A stretch of DNA of 64,000 nucleotides from Amycolatopsis balhimycina FH 1894. Its GTDB lineage: Bacteria > Actinomycetota > Actinomycetes > Mycobacteriales > Pseudonocardiaceae. The notes under the pieces were generated by a model. It worked only from the letters and a program-made list of their open reading frames with translations, did no database searches and was not told the DNA's origin. The translations under genes were made by a program, and so were the position numbers. Of the stretch, positions 1 to 7,235 are shown piece by piece. Location of the stretch: NCBI RefSeq assembly GCF_000384295.1, contig NZ_KB913037.1, positions 8,123,533-8,187,532 on the forward strand, given 5' to 3'. Each line of letters opens with the position of its first letter. Position 1 is the stretch's first letter.

Positions 1-283
1 CCGCGCGGCGGTGGCGGCGGCGGCCCGGGTGGAGCGGGCACTGGAGATCCTCGGCGACACGGCCCCGGACCACCTCCTGGCGGCGGGCAAGCTGCGGCTG
101 TCGAACCGGCAGGCGTCGCTGGAGGAACTGGGCCAGCTGTCGGACCCGCAGATGACGAAGGACGCGGTGGCCGGCCGGATCCGCCGCCTGCTGGCGATGG
201 CGGACAAGCGGGCCAAGGACCTGAACATCCCGGACACCGAGTCCGCGGTCACCCCAGAGATGCTCGAAGAGGAAGACGCCTGA
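1..283 (+). CDS. whiA: WhiA, C-terminal part (gene enters from the left edge)
   Basis: This is the last ~93 codons of the sporulation regulator WhiA; the gene begins before the window. The visible part is the C-terminal helix-turn-helix domain with the family signatures [23 protein letters not shown] and AVTPEMLEE. WhiA pairs a degenerate LAGLIDADG-like N-terminal domain with this DNA-binding domain and works with WhiB on sporulation and division genes in streptomycetes. In many actinobacteria whiA lies just upstream of gap-pgk-tpiA; here gap lies about 19 kb away. Its stop overlaps the end of a convergent broken gene. Identification is firm; the N-terminal half cannot be judged. Confidence 0.93.
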   Translation, partial: RAAVAAAARVERALEILGDTAPDHLLAAGKLRLSNRQASLEELGQLSDPQMTKDAVAGRIRRLLAMADKRAKDLNIPDTESAVTPEMLEEEDA

Positions 284-553
284 CGAGGTCGCGCAGCCAC
301 GGTTCGGCGATCGCCGGCTCGCGCGTCAGCCCGCGGACGAGCCTCTTCCGCACCGCGGGAGAGCGGCCGGCTTCGACGACGGCCACGGCTTCGGCCAGCG
401 CCCGGCGCGTGCGGTCGTCGTGGGCCGGGGAGCGGATGTCTTCGGCGGCCCACCGGTCACGGCGGAACGACGGGGCGAGCTTCGGCTGGTCGTTGGCGAG
501 ATAGCGTCCGGGCGCACCAGGTCCCAGCGGAACGGCCGGTTCGGTTCGATCAT
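249..553 (-). pseudogene. Frameshifted remnant downstream of the DUF6086-like gene
   Basis: An ATG at 553 overlaps the stop of the upstream gene (ATGA), as expected for a coupled second gene. The first 16 codons (MIEPNRPFRWDLVRPD) look like a conserved start. The reading then fits better in another frame: from about 506 it runs RYLANDQPKLAPSF, then RDRWAAEDIR, to a TGA at 249, with no start codon in that frame. Either a frameshift or a small deletion has broken one gene, or two gene ends have been fused. The product is unknown. The 3' end overlaps whiA on the opposite strand by about 35 bases. Confidence 0.45.
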
Positions 554-957
554 TCCGGCATCGCCCGTGCGTACTCGGCCGTCAGCTCCGCCAGTCGGTC
601 CGGTCCGGCGGGGGCGCCCGAGACGTCGTGCGAGGAGGTCTCGGCCGGGCCGTCGAGCGCGGGCAGCGCGCAGCCGCCGCGACGGGCCAGGACGGCCGCC
701 GTCACCACGAACCCTTCGAGCAACCCGCGCTTGATCGGGTGCGAAGTCGCGCGGTACTCGGCGACCAGCGCGTCGGCGAACTCCGCGAAGACGGCGCCGT
801 CGATCGGGTGGTCGTCCGGGTCGCCGGGGGTCACGCCGATCCCGGACGGCCGCCCGGCCCACGGCACCAGCGCCTCCGCCAAGCGCGCGAACAGCCGCCC
901 GGGCCCGTTCGAAGGGTTCCAGACGTCCTGGCCGTCGATGCTGAAGTACTGGCTCAT
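550..957 (-). CDS. Small uncharacterised protein, resembles DUF6086
   Basis: A 135-aa soluble protein with no signal peptide or membrane segment. The N-terminus SQYFSIDGQDVWNPSNGPGR, the central acidic stretch and a C-terminal helix (KRGLLEGFVVTAAVLARRGG) resemble small actinobacterial proteins classed as DUF6086, which have no known function. It starts at an ATG beside the 958-1124 intergenic space and is the first gene of a short minus-strand unit whose second gene appears frameshifted. The family assignment is from memory of the pattern and is moderate; that it is coding is better supported. Confidence 0.6.
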   Translation of the reverse strand: MSQYFSIDGQDVWNPSNGPGRLFARLAEALVPWAGRPSGIGVTPGDPDDHPIDGAVFAEFADALVAEYRATSHPIKRGLLEGFVVTAAVLARRGGCALPALDGPAETSSHDVSGAPAGPDRLAELTAEYARAMPE

Positions 958-1124
958 CGGCGGTGAGCCTAGGGGCGCGGCCCGCGCCGGTCAGCCGGTT
1001 TTCCGCCCGCCGCGTTAACGGGAACCGCCACTTCGTAACACCCCGGTAGCACTGCGAAGTCGTGGCGGAAACGCGGCACATCGAACCTCGGTGAGGGATA
1101 GGCCGAACGAGGGAAGGGGTACGC

Positions 1125-2147
1125 ATGCGCACGAGCAGGAACGGCGCGCGGCTGCAGGTGTCGCCGGAGGTCGGCACCTGGCTCGCCCGGCGCAGCAGCA
1201 AAGCGGGGGACTGGACGCTGGAAGACCTGGTCGCGGCCAAGCGCGGCACCACGGTCTCCGTCGTCATCCCGGCCCGGAACGAGGAAGCGACCGTCGGCGC
1301 GATCGTCACGGCCATCCGCGAAGAGCTGCACGGTCTGCTGGTCGACGAGATCCTCGTCGTCGACAGCCACTCGACCGACGCCACCGCGGAGGTGGCCGCG
1401 GCGGCGGGGGCGGCCGTCGTCGCGCAGGACGCCGTCTTCCCCGCCCTCGAAAGCTTGGCGGGCAAGGGCGAAGCGCTCTGGAAGGGTGTCGCCGCGACCA
1501 CCGGCGACCTCGTCGTCTTCGTCGACGGCGACCTGTACGACTTCACCACCGACTACGTCACCGGGCTGCTCGGCCCGCTGCTCACCGACCCGTCGGTGGC
1601 CTACGTGAAGGGCTTCTACCACCGCCCGCTGAACGGCGCGGCGGGCAGCGAGCCGGAAGGCGGCGGCCGGGTCACCGAACTCGTCGCGCGGCCGCTGCTC
1701 AACATGTTCTGGCCGGAGCTGTCCGGCTTCGTCCAGCCACTGGCCGGCGAGTACGCCGGGCGCCGCGAAGTGCTGGAAAGCATCCCGTTCGTCGTCAACT
1801 ACGGCGTCGAGATCGGGCACCTCATCGACCTGCTGGAACTGCGCGGCCTCGACGCGCTCGCCCAGGTCGACCTCGGCCACCGCGTGCACCGGCACCAGAG
1901 CACGCAGGCGCTGGGCCGGATGTCCGGCCAGATCATGCAGACGCTCTTCGACCGCCTGCAACGCTACGACCGCCTGGTCACGGCGATCCCCCCGGCCACG
2001 ATGCTGGCACAGTTCCAGCGCGGCGCCTCGGCGGACGGCGTCGAACGCGAACTGGTCCTGACCGACCTGTCGTCCCCGCAGCGGCCGCCCCTGGACAGCC
2101 TGCCCGCGGCGATCAGGCCGGAGAACGCGCTCCAGGAAACGGCGTAG
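1125..2147 (+). CDS. gpgS: Glucosyl-3-phosphoglycerate synthase
   Basis: GpgS transfers glucose from a nucleotide sugar to 3-phosphoglycerate, the first step of glucosylglycerate and methylglucose lipopolysaccharide synthesis. The 340-aa protein is a GT-A retaining glycosyltransferase (GT81 type). VSVVIPARNEEATV is at residues 45-58, the metal-binding DGD of VFVDGDLYDF at 134-136, and the acceptor-site region AYVKGFYHRPL follows. The C-terminal HRVHRHQ motif is also typical of the family. Length matches mycobacterial homologues (~324 aa). The stop codon directly abuts the stop of the convergent hydroxylase, with no spacer. No companion phosphatase or MGLP gene is nearby. Confidence 0.93.
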   Translation: MRTSRNGARLQVSPEVGTWLARRSSKAGDWTLEDLVAAKRGTTVSVVIPARNEEATVGAIVTAIREELHGLLVDEILVVDSHSTDATAEVAAAAGAAVVAQDAVFPALESLAGKGEALWKGVAATTGDLVVFVDGDLYDFTTDYVTGLLGPLLTDPSVAYVKGFYHRPLNGAAGSEPEGGGRVTELVARPLLNMFWPELSGFVQPLAGEYAGRREVLESIPFVVNYGVEIGHLIDLLELRGLDALAQVDLGHRVHRHQSTQALGRMSGQIMQTLFDRLQRYDRLVTAIPPATMLAQFQRGASADGVERELVLTDLSSPQRPPLDSLPAAIRPENALQETA

Positions 2148-3008
2148 TCAGGCGGGTACGTGTTCGGGCTGCCACCCCGGCGGCCCGAACACGTACCCCG
2201 CGCGCTCGCGCCACGTCCGGGCCGCGCGGAGGTCGCGCAGGATCGAGCCGTACTCGTGGAAGCCGACCTTGAGCAGGTTGTACGTCCCGATGTTCTTCGT
2301 CAGCCCGTAGGTCGGCCGCTTGCCTTCGGGCACGAAGCTGCCGAACAGGCGATCCCAGACGATGAGGATGCCGCCGTAGTTGGCGTCCAGGTATTCGGCG
2401 TCGCTGCCGTGGTGGACGCGGTGGTGCGACGGGGTGTTGAAGACGTACTCGAACCAGCGCGGCAGCTTGCCGACCTTCTCGGTGTGCACGAAGAACTGGT
2501 AGACCAGGTCGATCGACAGGCCGGTCAGGATCATCCACGGCGGGATCCCGCACAGCGCGAGCACCGACCAGAACGGCAGCTGGAAGTACGGGGTCCACTT
2601 CTGGCGCAGCGCGGTCGAGAAGTTGTAGTGCTCGCTGGAGTGGTGCACCTGGTGCCCGGCCCACAGCAGCCGCACGCGGTGGCTGGCGCGGTGGTAGGCG
2701 TAGAACACCAGTTCCTGGCCGAGCAGCATGAGCACCCACGTCCACCAGTCGCGCGGGTCGAACTTCACCGGCGCCAGCTCGAACAGCGCCGCGAACACGA
2801 CCAGCATCACCAGCCGGAACAGCGCGTTGACCCCGACCGCGACCGTGCCCATCAGCATGCTCGTGCGCGTGTCGGCGACGCTGTAGCCCACCACGTTGTC
2901 GTCGTGGCCGAGCGCGTGCACGGCGACGATTTCGATCGCCACGAACAGCACGAACACCGGGATCGCGAACAGCACGGGGTCGCGCAGGTGCGCCAGGAAC
3001 TCGGCCAC
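2148..3008 (-). CDS. Sterol desaturase / fatty acid hydroxylase family membrane protein
   Basis: A 286-aa integral membrane di-iron oxygenase of the fatty acid hydroxylase superfamily. The three histidine clusters that bind the irons are present: HRASH at residues 106-110, HQVHH at 119-123 and HHRVHH at 195-200. Hydrophobic segments near residues 12-32, 55-78, 92-104 and 145-172 fit a four-helix membrane core. The GTG start is preceded by GAGGAGG. It is transcribed away from a TetR gene across a 69-bp region holding a palindrome, so that regulator probably controls it. Substrate (lipid, sterol-like or carotenoid) cannot be told from sequence. Confidence 0.87.
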   Translation of the reverse strand: MAEFLAHLRDPVLFAIPVFVLFVAIEIVAVHALGHDDNVVGYSVADTRTSMLMGTVAVGVNALFRLVMLVVFAALFELAPVKFDPRDWWTWVLMLLGQELVFYAYHRASHRVRLLWAGHQVHHSSEHYNFSTALRQKWTPYFQLPFWSVLALCGIPPWMILTGLSIDLVYQFFVHTEKVGKLPRWFEYVFNTPSHHRVHHGSDAEYLDANYGGILIVWDRLFGSFVPEGKRPTYGLTKNIGTYNLLKVGFHEYGSILRDLRAARTWRERAGYVFGPPGWQPEHVPA

Positions 3009-3030
3009 GTCGCCTCCTCAATCTGACCCG

Positions 3031-3058
3031 AAGGTAACTTACCCTAGGGTCACTTTAC
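3031..3058. promoter_or_regulatory. Candidate TetR operator between the hydroxylase and TetR genes
   Basis: A perfect 10-bp palindrome ACCCTAGGGT (3041-3050) sits in the 69-bp divergent spacer. Its flanks extend the symmetry imperfectly (TAAC/GTCA types on either side). A TAGGCT -10-like hexamer at 3065-3070 lies 7 bases before the GTG of the TetR gene, so that transcript is probably leaderless and the palindrome covers its -35 region. Binding is inferred from position and symmetry. Confidence 0.5.
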
Positions 3059-3077
3059 GCACGGTAGGCTCTCGCGC

Positions 3078-3686
3078 GTGACGGAGTCAAGGGCGGTCGG
3101 GACCAAGGGCATGCCCCGCGAAGAGCGCGTGGCCCAGCTCGTCGTGGCCGGCACCGAGGAGTTCGGCCGGGCGGGGTACTCGGGCGCGTCCATGGTCGAG
3201 ATCGCGCGCCGGGTCGGCGTCACGAAGCCGCTGCTGTACCAGTACTTCGGCTCGAAGGAGGGGCTCTACCTGGCCTGCCTGCACCGGGCGGGCGACCGGC
3301 TCACCGAAGGCGTCGCGACGACCATGGCGGCCGGCGGCGAGCCCGACCAGATGCCGCTCAAGGTGCTGGCCGCGATCTTCACGACGTTCGACCACGACCG
3401 CTACGCGTGGCGCCTGCTGCGCGACCCGACGGTGCCGTCCACCGGCGAGATCGCCGCCGCGGCCGCGGACTACCGGCGCCGCCTGGACGCCTTCGCCGTG
3501 CTCGGCGCGACGCAGCTGCTGACGTCGCGTGGCCTGGGGGACCCGGTGGACATCGACGCCGTCGCGCAGGTCTGGACGGGCGTGGTCGACTCGCTGATCA
3601 GCTGGTGGATCGACCGCCCGGACGAGGACGCCGGGGCGATGACGGCCCGCTGCGCCCGGATCATGGGCGGCCTGTTCGGCTGGTGA
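3078..3686 (+). CDS. TetR family transcriptional regulator
   Basis: A 202-aa one-component repressor-type protein. The N-terminal helix-turn-helix lies at about residues 25-58 (FGRAGYSGASMVEIARRVGV, then TKPLLYQYFGSKEGLY), and the C-terminal two thirds form the variable ligand-binding helical domain. It starts at a GTG only a few bases after a TAGGCT -10-like box, with no ribosome binding site, which suggests a leaderless mRNA. The divergent neighbour is a membrane di-iron hydroxylase, the likely target. The inducer is unknown, perhaps a lipid or the hydroxylase substrate. Confidence 0.88.
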   Translation: MTESRAVGTKGMPREERVAQLVVAGTEEFGRAGYSGASMVEIARRVGVTKPLLYQYFGSKEGLYLACLHRAGDRLTEGVATTMAAGGEPDQMPLKVLAAIFTTFDHDRYAWRLLRDPTVPSTGEIAAAAADYRRRLDAFAVLGATQLLTSRGLGDPVDIDAVAQVWTGVVDSLISWWIDRPDEDAGAMTARCARIMGGLFGW

Positions 3687-3888
3687 GCCGTCTGTCCATA
3701 GTGGACACGGGCGTCGCTGTACGCCACAGTCCGCGTAGTCGTGGGCGCGGACAACGGTGCGATTCGCCGGTTTTGCCCGATATTCGCGCCACGGAGAGTG
3801 CTCTTCGCCGATTCGTTGCACGAATGGCGTAGCAAAACGGGGCCGGATCGCGATTAATCTGGGAAGCCGTCCCGTCGAGAGGTGTCCC

Positions 3889-4257
3889 ATGCCCGAACCA
3901 GCCGCATCCGTCCCGGCCGATCCCCGGCTCGCCGCGCGGTTCACCGAGGATCTGCTCGACGGCTGCCGGGTCCTGGCCAAGGATTACGGCTACCGGCCCG
4001 CCCAGTTCGAACGGATGGTGCTCGAGCACGGCGGCGTCGAGGCGGCCCGCCTGCTGCTCCGCGGGGCGGGCACGGCGGGCGGGTTCACGGTCCTCTGGGA
4101 GAAGAACCAGCTGGGCCGCAGCTCCGAGGCGACGATGCTCCGCGAGGAGTACGCGGAGCTGTTCACCCCCGACGAGCTCCTGCTGGCCCGGCGGCGGCTG
4201 GAGGAACACGGCTTCGACGTCGACGCGCACCTGCGCCGCATCGCCGAACCGAGCTGA
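3889..4257 (+). CDS. Uncharacterised small protein with C-terminal-helix repeat pattern
   Basis: A 122-aa soluble protein. The start at ATG 3889 is preferred over longer options because AGAGGTG lies just upstream and composition becomes typical only from here. The region GYRPAQFERMVLEHGG, GFTVLWEKNQLGRSSEATML and EYAELFTPDELLLARRRLEE resembles a tail found at the end of many bacterial proteins of unknown function (pattern 'FTTLWE...LSVEALVL...LFT..E...AR.RL'). Here it stands alone. It is followed by a strong stem-loop shared with the convergent dehydrogenase gene. No function can be assigned. Confidence 0.7.
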   Translation: MPEPAASVPADPRLAARFTEDLLDGCRVLAKDYGYRPAQFERMVLEHGGVEAARLLLRGAGTAGGFTVLWEKNQLGRSSEATMLREEYAELFTPDELLLARRRLEEHGFDVDAHLRRIAEPS

Positions 4258-4269
4258 CGGGTAAAGGGC

Positions 4270-4306
4270 GGCAGGGGTGACCGGCGCCGCTCCGGTCACC
4301 CCTGCC
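4270..4306. terminator. Bidirectional stem-loop between convergent genes
   Basis: A perfect 15-bp inverted repeat: GGCAGGGGTGACCGG at 4270-4284 and its complement at 4292-4306, with a 7-nt loop. It lies between two convergent genes and so can serve both strands. It lacks a T-run, as is common for actinobacterial terminators. Confidence 0.75.
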
Positions 4307-4325
4307 GCGGCTCTTGCCGCACTAG

Positions 4326-6959
4326 CTAGCCGGCCGACGCGCTGGACTTGCCGCGCAGCTTGACGTTGGCCGTCGAGGCGCCCTTGATCGCCGTTTCGAT
4401 CTGGGCCATCGTCGAAGACGACGTCAGGCCGGGGACCGTGGCGGTGTTCAGGGCGTAGAGCGTGAACGTGTACGGGTGGCTGGAGCCGCCCGGGCAGGGG
4501 CCGAAGAACTTCTGCGCGTTCGCCCCGCTGCCCATGGCCTTCTGCTTGGCGCCGCCCTGGTTCGGCACCGTGTACCCCGCGCCGAGGCCTTCCGGCAGCG
4601 ACTTCGTGGCGGCCGGGACGTCCCAGATCGCCCAGTGCAGCTTGTTGCCGTCGTTGGCGATGTCGGCGAACACGACGGCGTAGCCCTTCGCGCCTTCGGA
4701 CGCGCCCCACGTGAGCGGCGGCGACGGGTCCTGGCCCGCCGTGCCGTCGCCGGCGCAGGTGTACTTGTCCGGGATGGTGGCGTTGTCGGCGAAAGCGGAG
4801 CTGGTCAGCTTGAAGCCGCCCGGCGTGCCGCCGGGGAACTTCAGGCGCACGATCACGTTGTCCAGCGCCGAAGGCGTGCCGCCGTTCTTGTCGTTGTTGG
4901 TCGACGTCAGCCAGAGTCCGCCGTCCGGGGTCTTCGTGACCGAGCGCAGCCGGCCCCACCGTCCGGAGAACAGGGTCGACACCGTGCCGACGCCGGTGCC
5001 GGCGGAGTTGATCTGGGTGGCGAACATCTGCTCACCGGTGACGCCGGCGATGTAGATCCAGTCGTTGACGATCTCGATCCCGGACGGGCCCGCCTGCGAG
5101 GTCGGCCAGGTCTTCTTCGGGGCGATGAAGCCGCTGCAGCTGCCCTGCGTGCCTTCGCAGCTCGGCCAGCCGTAGTTGCCGCCCTTCTGGATCAGGTTGA
5201 GCTCGTCCTGGCTGCTCTCGCCGAACTCCGCCGCCCACAGCTGGCCGCGGGAGTCCCAGGCCAGGCCCTGCGGGTTGCGGTGACCGTAGCTCCAGACGTA
5301 CCGGGCATTGCCGCCGGTGGCGTAGAAGGGGTTGTCGCTCGGCGCGGAGCCGTCCGGGTCGAGCCGCAGGATCTTCCCGTTGAGCGAGCTCTTGTTCTGC
5401 GCGTTGTCGCTGTTCTTCGCGTCGCCCACGGTGGCGTACAGCTTGCCGTCCGGGCCGAACCGGAGGCGGCCGCCGTTGTGGTAGCGGTTCTTCGCGATCC
5501 CGGTCAGCACCGGTGTCGACGTCGACGACAGCGTGGTGCCGTCGTAGGTCATCTTCACGATCCGGTTGTCGCCGGAAGCGGTGTGGTAGAGGTAGATCGC
5601 GTGGTCGCTCGCCCAGTTCGGCGAGATCGCGAGGCCGAGCAGGCCGCCTTCGCCGTTGGTGCCGACCGCGCCCGGCACCTTGCCCAGCGTGGTCTTCTGG
5701 CCCGAGGGCGTCACCAGCAGGACCTCGAACCGGTCCCGCTCGGTCACCAGCGCGTTGCCGTTCGGCAGGAAGTCCACCGCCCAGCCGAGGTCGACCTTCG
5801 CGATGTCCCGGTCGTACTCCGGAATGCCGCCCGCGCCGCCGGGGGCGCCGGTCTTCGCGGTGACCGCGTTGCTCGCCGCGGAGCTGTTGCCGTTGGGGTC
5901 GCGGGCCTTCACGGTGAACGTGTAGGAGGTGTTCGGGCTGAGGTCGGTGACCGTCGTGGCGAGTGACGTCGTGGTCGCGACCTTCGTGGCGCCCTGGTAG
6001 ACGTCGTAACCGGTGATGGTGCCGCCGTTGTCGGTGGAGGCGTTCCACGCCAGGGAGACGCTGTTCGCGGTGACGCCGGTGGTGCGCAGGTTGCCCGGCA
6101 CGCTCGGCGGGGTGGTGTCGTCGCTCGGCGGCGTGGTGAAGGTGACCACGTTGCTCTGCTGCGACGGGTTGCCCGCGGCGTCGAACGCGCCGACCGAGAT
6201 GTCGTAGGCGGTGTTCGGGGTCAGGTTGTCGACGGTCGCGCTCGTCGTGTTCCCGTCGACGGTCTTGAGGGTGTTGCCGCCGCGGTTGATCTCGTAGCGG
6301 ACGACGCCGACGTTGTCCGTCGCGGCGGTCCAGGTGAAGGTCGCCGCGGTGGGCAGGATGTTGCTCGCCTTGAGGTTCGTCGGCGGCGTCGGCGGTTCGG
6401 GGTCGACCGGCGCGGTGAAGGTGTCGGTGAGCTTGTCGGCGTTCGGGCCGCCGTTGGCGGTGGTCGAGGTGGTGCGGACCTTGTTGACGCCGGCGGTCAG
6501 CTGCACGGTCGCGGTGACGGTCTTCCACGTCGTCCACGCGCCGGTGGCGGGGAAGTCGACGGTGCCCTTGTCACCGCCGTCCACGGTGAGCTTCACCGGG
6601 CGGTTGTCGGCAGTGCCGTTGGCGTAGCGGAAGGTCAGCGTGTGCGTGCCCGCCTGGGCGGCGTTCACGGAGTATTCGACATAGCTGCCGACGACGTTGT
6701 CGAAGTTGACGAACCCGGTGCCGGAGTACCCGGCGTGGTTCGACTCGACGGCGCCCTGGGAGATGGTGGCGTTCTCGGCTTCGTAGTCGGGATCCGCTGC
6801 CGTCTTTGGGGGGTCCAGGGGGGCTTGCTCCCCGGCTGGGGTCTGGGGCTCGGCCCCAGAAGACACAGCGAAAGCGCTTACCGGGCTGAGCGCGGTGAGG
6901 CCGAGCGCCGCGACGGCGGTACCGGCCAGTACCGCGCGCCACGGTGGACGGGGTGCCAC
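4326..6959 (-). CDS. Secreted sugar dehydrogenase with CBM, two FN3 domains and a PEBP domain
   Basis: A secreted 877-aa multidomain enzyme. Residues 1-31 are a signal peptide (GTG start, AGGAGG upstream). About 58-185 is a CBM6/CBM35-like carbohydrate-binding module (DYEAENATISQGAVESNHAG). About 190-276 and 283-370 are two fibronectin type III domains. About 376-705 is a glucose/sorbosone dehydrogenase-type (PQQ-linked) beta-propeller: WAVDFLPNGNALVTERDR, GGLLGLAISPNW, YHNGGRLRFGPDGKLYATVG, YGHRNPQGLAW and AAEFGESSQDELN. About 712-875 is a PEBP/YbhB-like domain (PPLTWG, HWAIWDVPA, GPCPGG). It probably oxidises a sugar or glycan outside the cell. A ROK-type operator lies upstream, and a dispersed repeat is inserted in frame after the signal peptide. 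Confidence 0.88.
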   Translation of the reverse strand: MAPRPPWRAVLAGTAVAALGLTALSPVSAFAVSSGAEPQTPAGEQAPLDPPKTAADPDYEAENATISQGAVESNHAGYSGTGFVNFDNVVGSYVEYSVNAAQAGTHTLTFRYANGTADNRPVKLTVDGGDKGTVDFPATGAWTTWKTVTATVQLTAGVNKVRTTSTTANGGPNADKLTDTFTAPVDPEPPTPPTNLKASNILPTAATFTWTAATDNVGVVRYEINRGGNTLKTVDGNTTSATVDNLTPNTAYDISVGAFDAAGNPSQQSNVVTFTTPPSDDTTPPSVPGNLRTTGVTANSVSLAWNASTDNGGTITGYDVYQGATKVATTTSLATTVTDLSPNTSYTFTVKARDPNGNSSAASNAVTAKTGAPGGAGGIPEYDRDIAKVDLGWAVDFLPNGNALVTERDRFEVLLVTPSGQKTTLGKVPGAVGTNGEGGLLGLAISPNWASDHAIYLYHTASGDNRIVKMTYDGTTLSSTSTPVLTGIAKNRYHNGGRLRFGPDGKLYATVGDAKNSDNAQNKSSLNGKILRLDPDGSAPSDNPFYATGGNARYVWSYGHRNPQGLAWDSRGQLWAAEFGESSQDELNLIQKGGNYGWPSCEGTQGSCSGFIAPKKTWPTSQAGPSGIEIVNDWIYIAGVTGEQMFATQINSAGTGVGTVSTLFSGRWGRLRSVTKTPDGGLWLTSTNNDKNGGTPSALDNVIVRLKFPGGTPGGFKLTSSAFADNATIPDKYTCAGDGTAGQDPSPPLTWGASEGAKGYAVVFADIANDGNKLHWAIWDVPAATKSLPEGLGAGYTVPNQGGAKQKAMGSGANAQKFFGPCPGGSSHPYTFTLYALNTATVPGLTSSSTMAQIETAIKGASTANVKLRGKSSASAG
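6800..6866. repeat. Hairpin-forming dispersed repeat inserted in a coding sequence
   Basis: A G-rich stretch forming two adjacent hairpins. One is GGGGGGCTTGCTCCCC-like at about 6818-6834; the other is a perfect TCTGGGGC-TCG-GCCCCAGA at 6842-6860. It encodes AEPQTPAGEQAPLDPPKTA in the linker between signal peptide and CBM. I recognise this as a REP-like element common in Amycolatopsis-type genomes. It keeps the reading frame open here. Confidence 0.6.
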
Positions 6960-7036
6960 TGGGAGCCTCCTGCGTGGGTCGGGGGACAGGGGGTGACCGG
7001 GGCGGATCTGGTCGGCGGACCACCGGCGACAATAGT

Positions 7037-7051
7037 TAGGAAACTTTCCTA
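7037..7051. promoter_or_regulatory. CsnR-type (ROK repressor) operator upstream of the sugar dehydrogenase
   Basis: A 15-bp perfect palindrome around one central base: TAGGAAA-C-TTTCCTA. Its core on the minus strand, AGGAAAGTTTCCT, is the operator described for the ROK-family chitosanase repressor CsnR in Streptomyces. It lies 78 bases upstream of the start of the secreted dehydrogenase gene, so control by a glycan-derived inducer is likely. No ROK gene lies in the window. Confidence 0.65.
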
Positions 7052-7178
7052 TCTATGGGACAGATCACACACCCTTCGAGCGGGCCCTGTCAATACTCGA
7101 CATGACGCCTCACCCTGCTTGCCAACGGTTTCCCGCTCAGCGGGGCGCATGCGCCCGGACGGCCCAGCGCGGCCACGC

Positions 7179-7227
7179 CATGAACGACTCGTTCCTGTCG
7201 TCCGACGCGGTGAACGACTCGTTCATG
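7179..7227. repeat. Palindromic intergenic element (GAACGACTCGTTC type)
   Basis: CATGAACGACTCGTTC at 7179-7194 is repeated inverted at 7212-7227 with one mismatch in the arm centre; each arm contains the palindrome GAACGACTCGTTC. It lies just downstream of the HemF-like gene (minus strand). It shares the skeleton TGAANGNCNCNTT with the longer palindromes at 17049, 26891, 39878, 56208 and 60951, so it probably acts as a terminator. Confidence 0.6.
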
Positions 7228-7235
7228 ACGTCGGG

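Noticed and set aside
326..1549. A 407-codon minus-strand frame spanning the gpgS start
   Set aside because: Most of it is antisense to gpgS and out of frame with the DUF6086-like gene. Only the last part, from ATG 553, carries a real-looking start, and it is treated as a broken gene.
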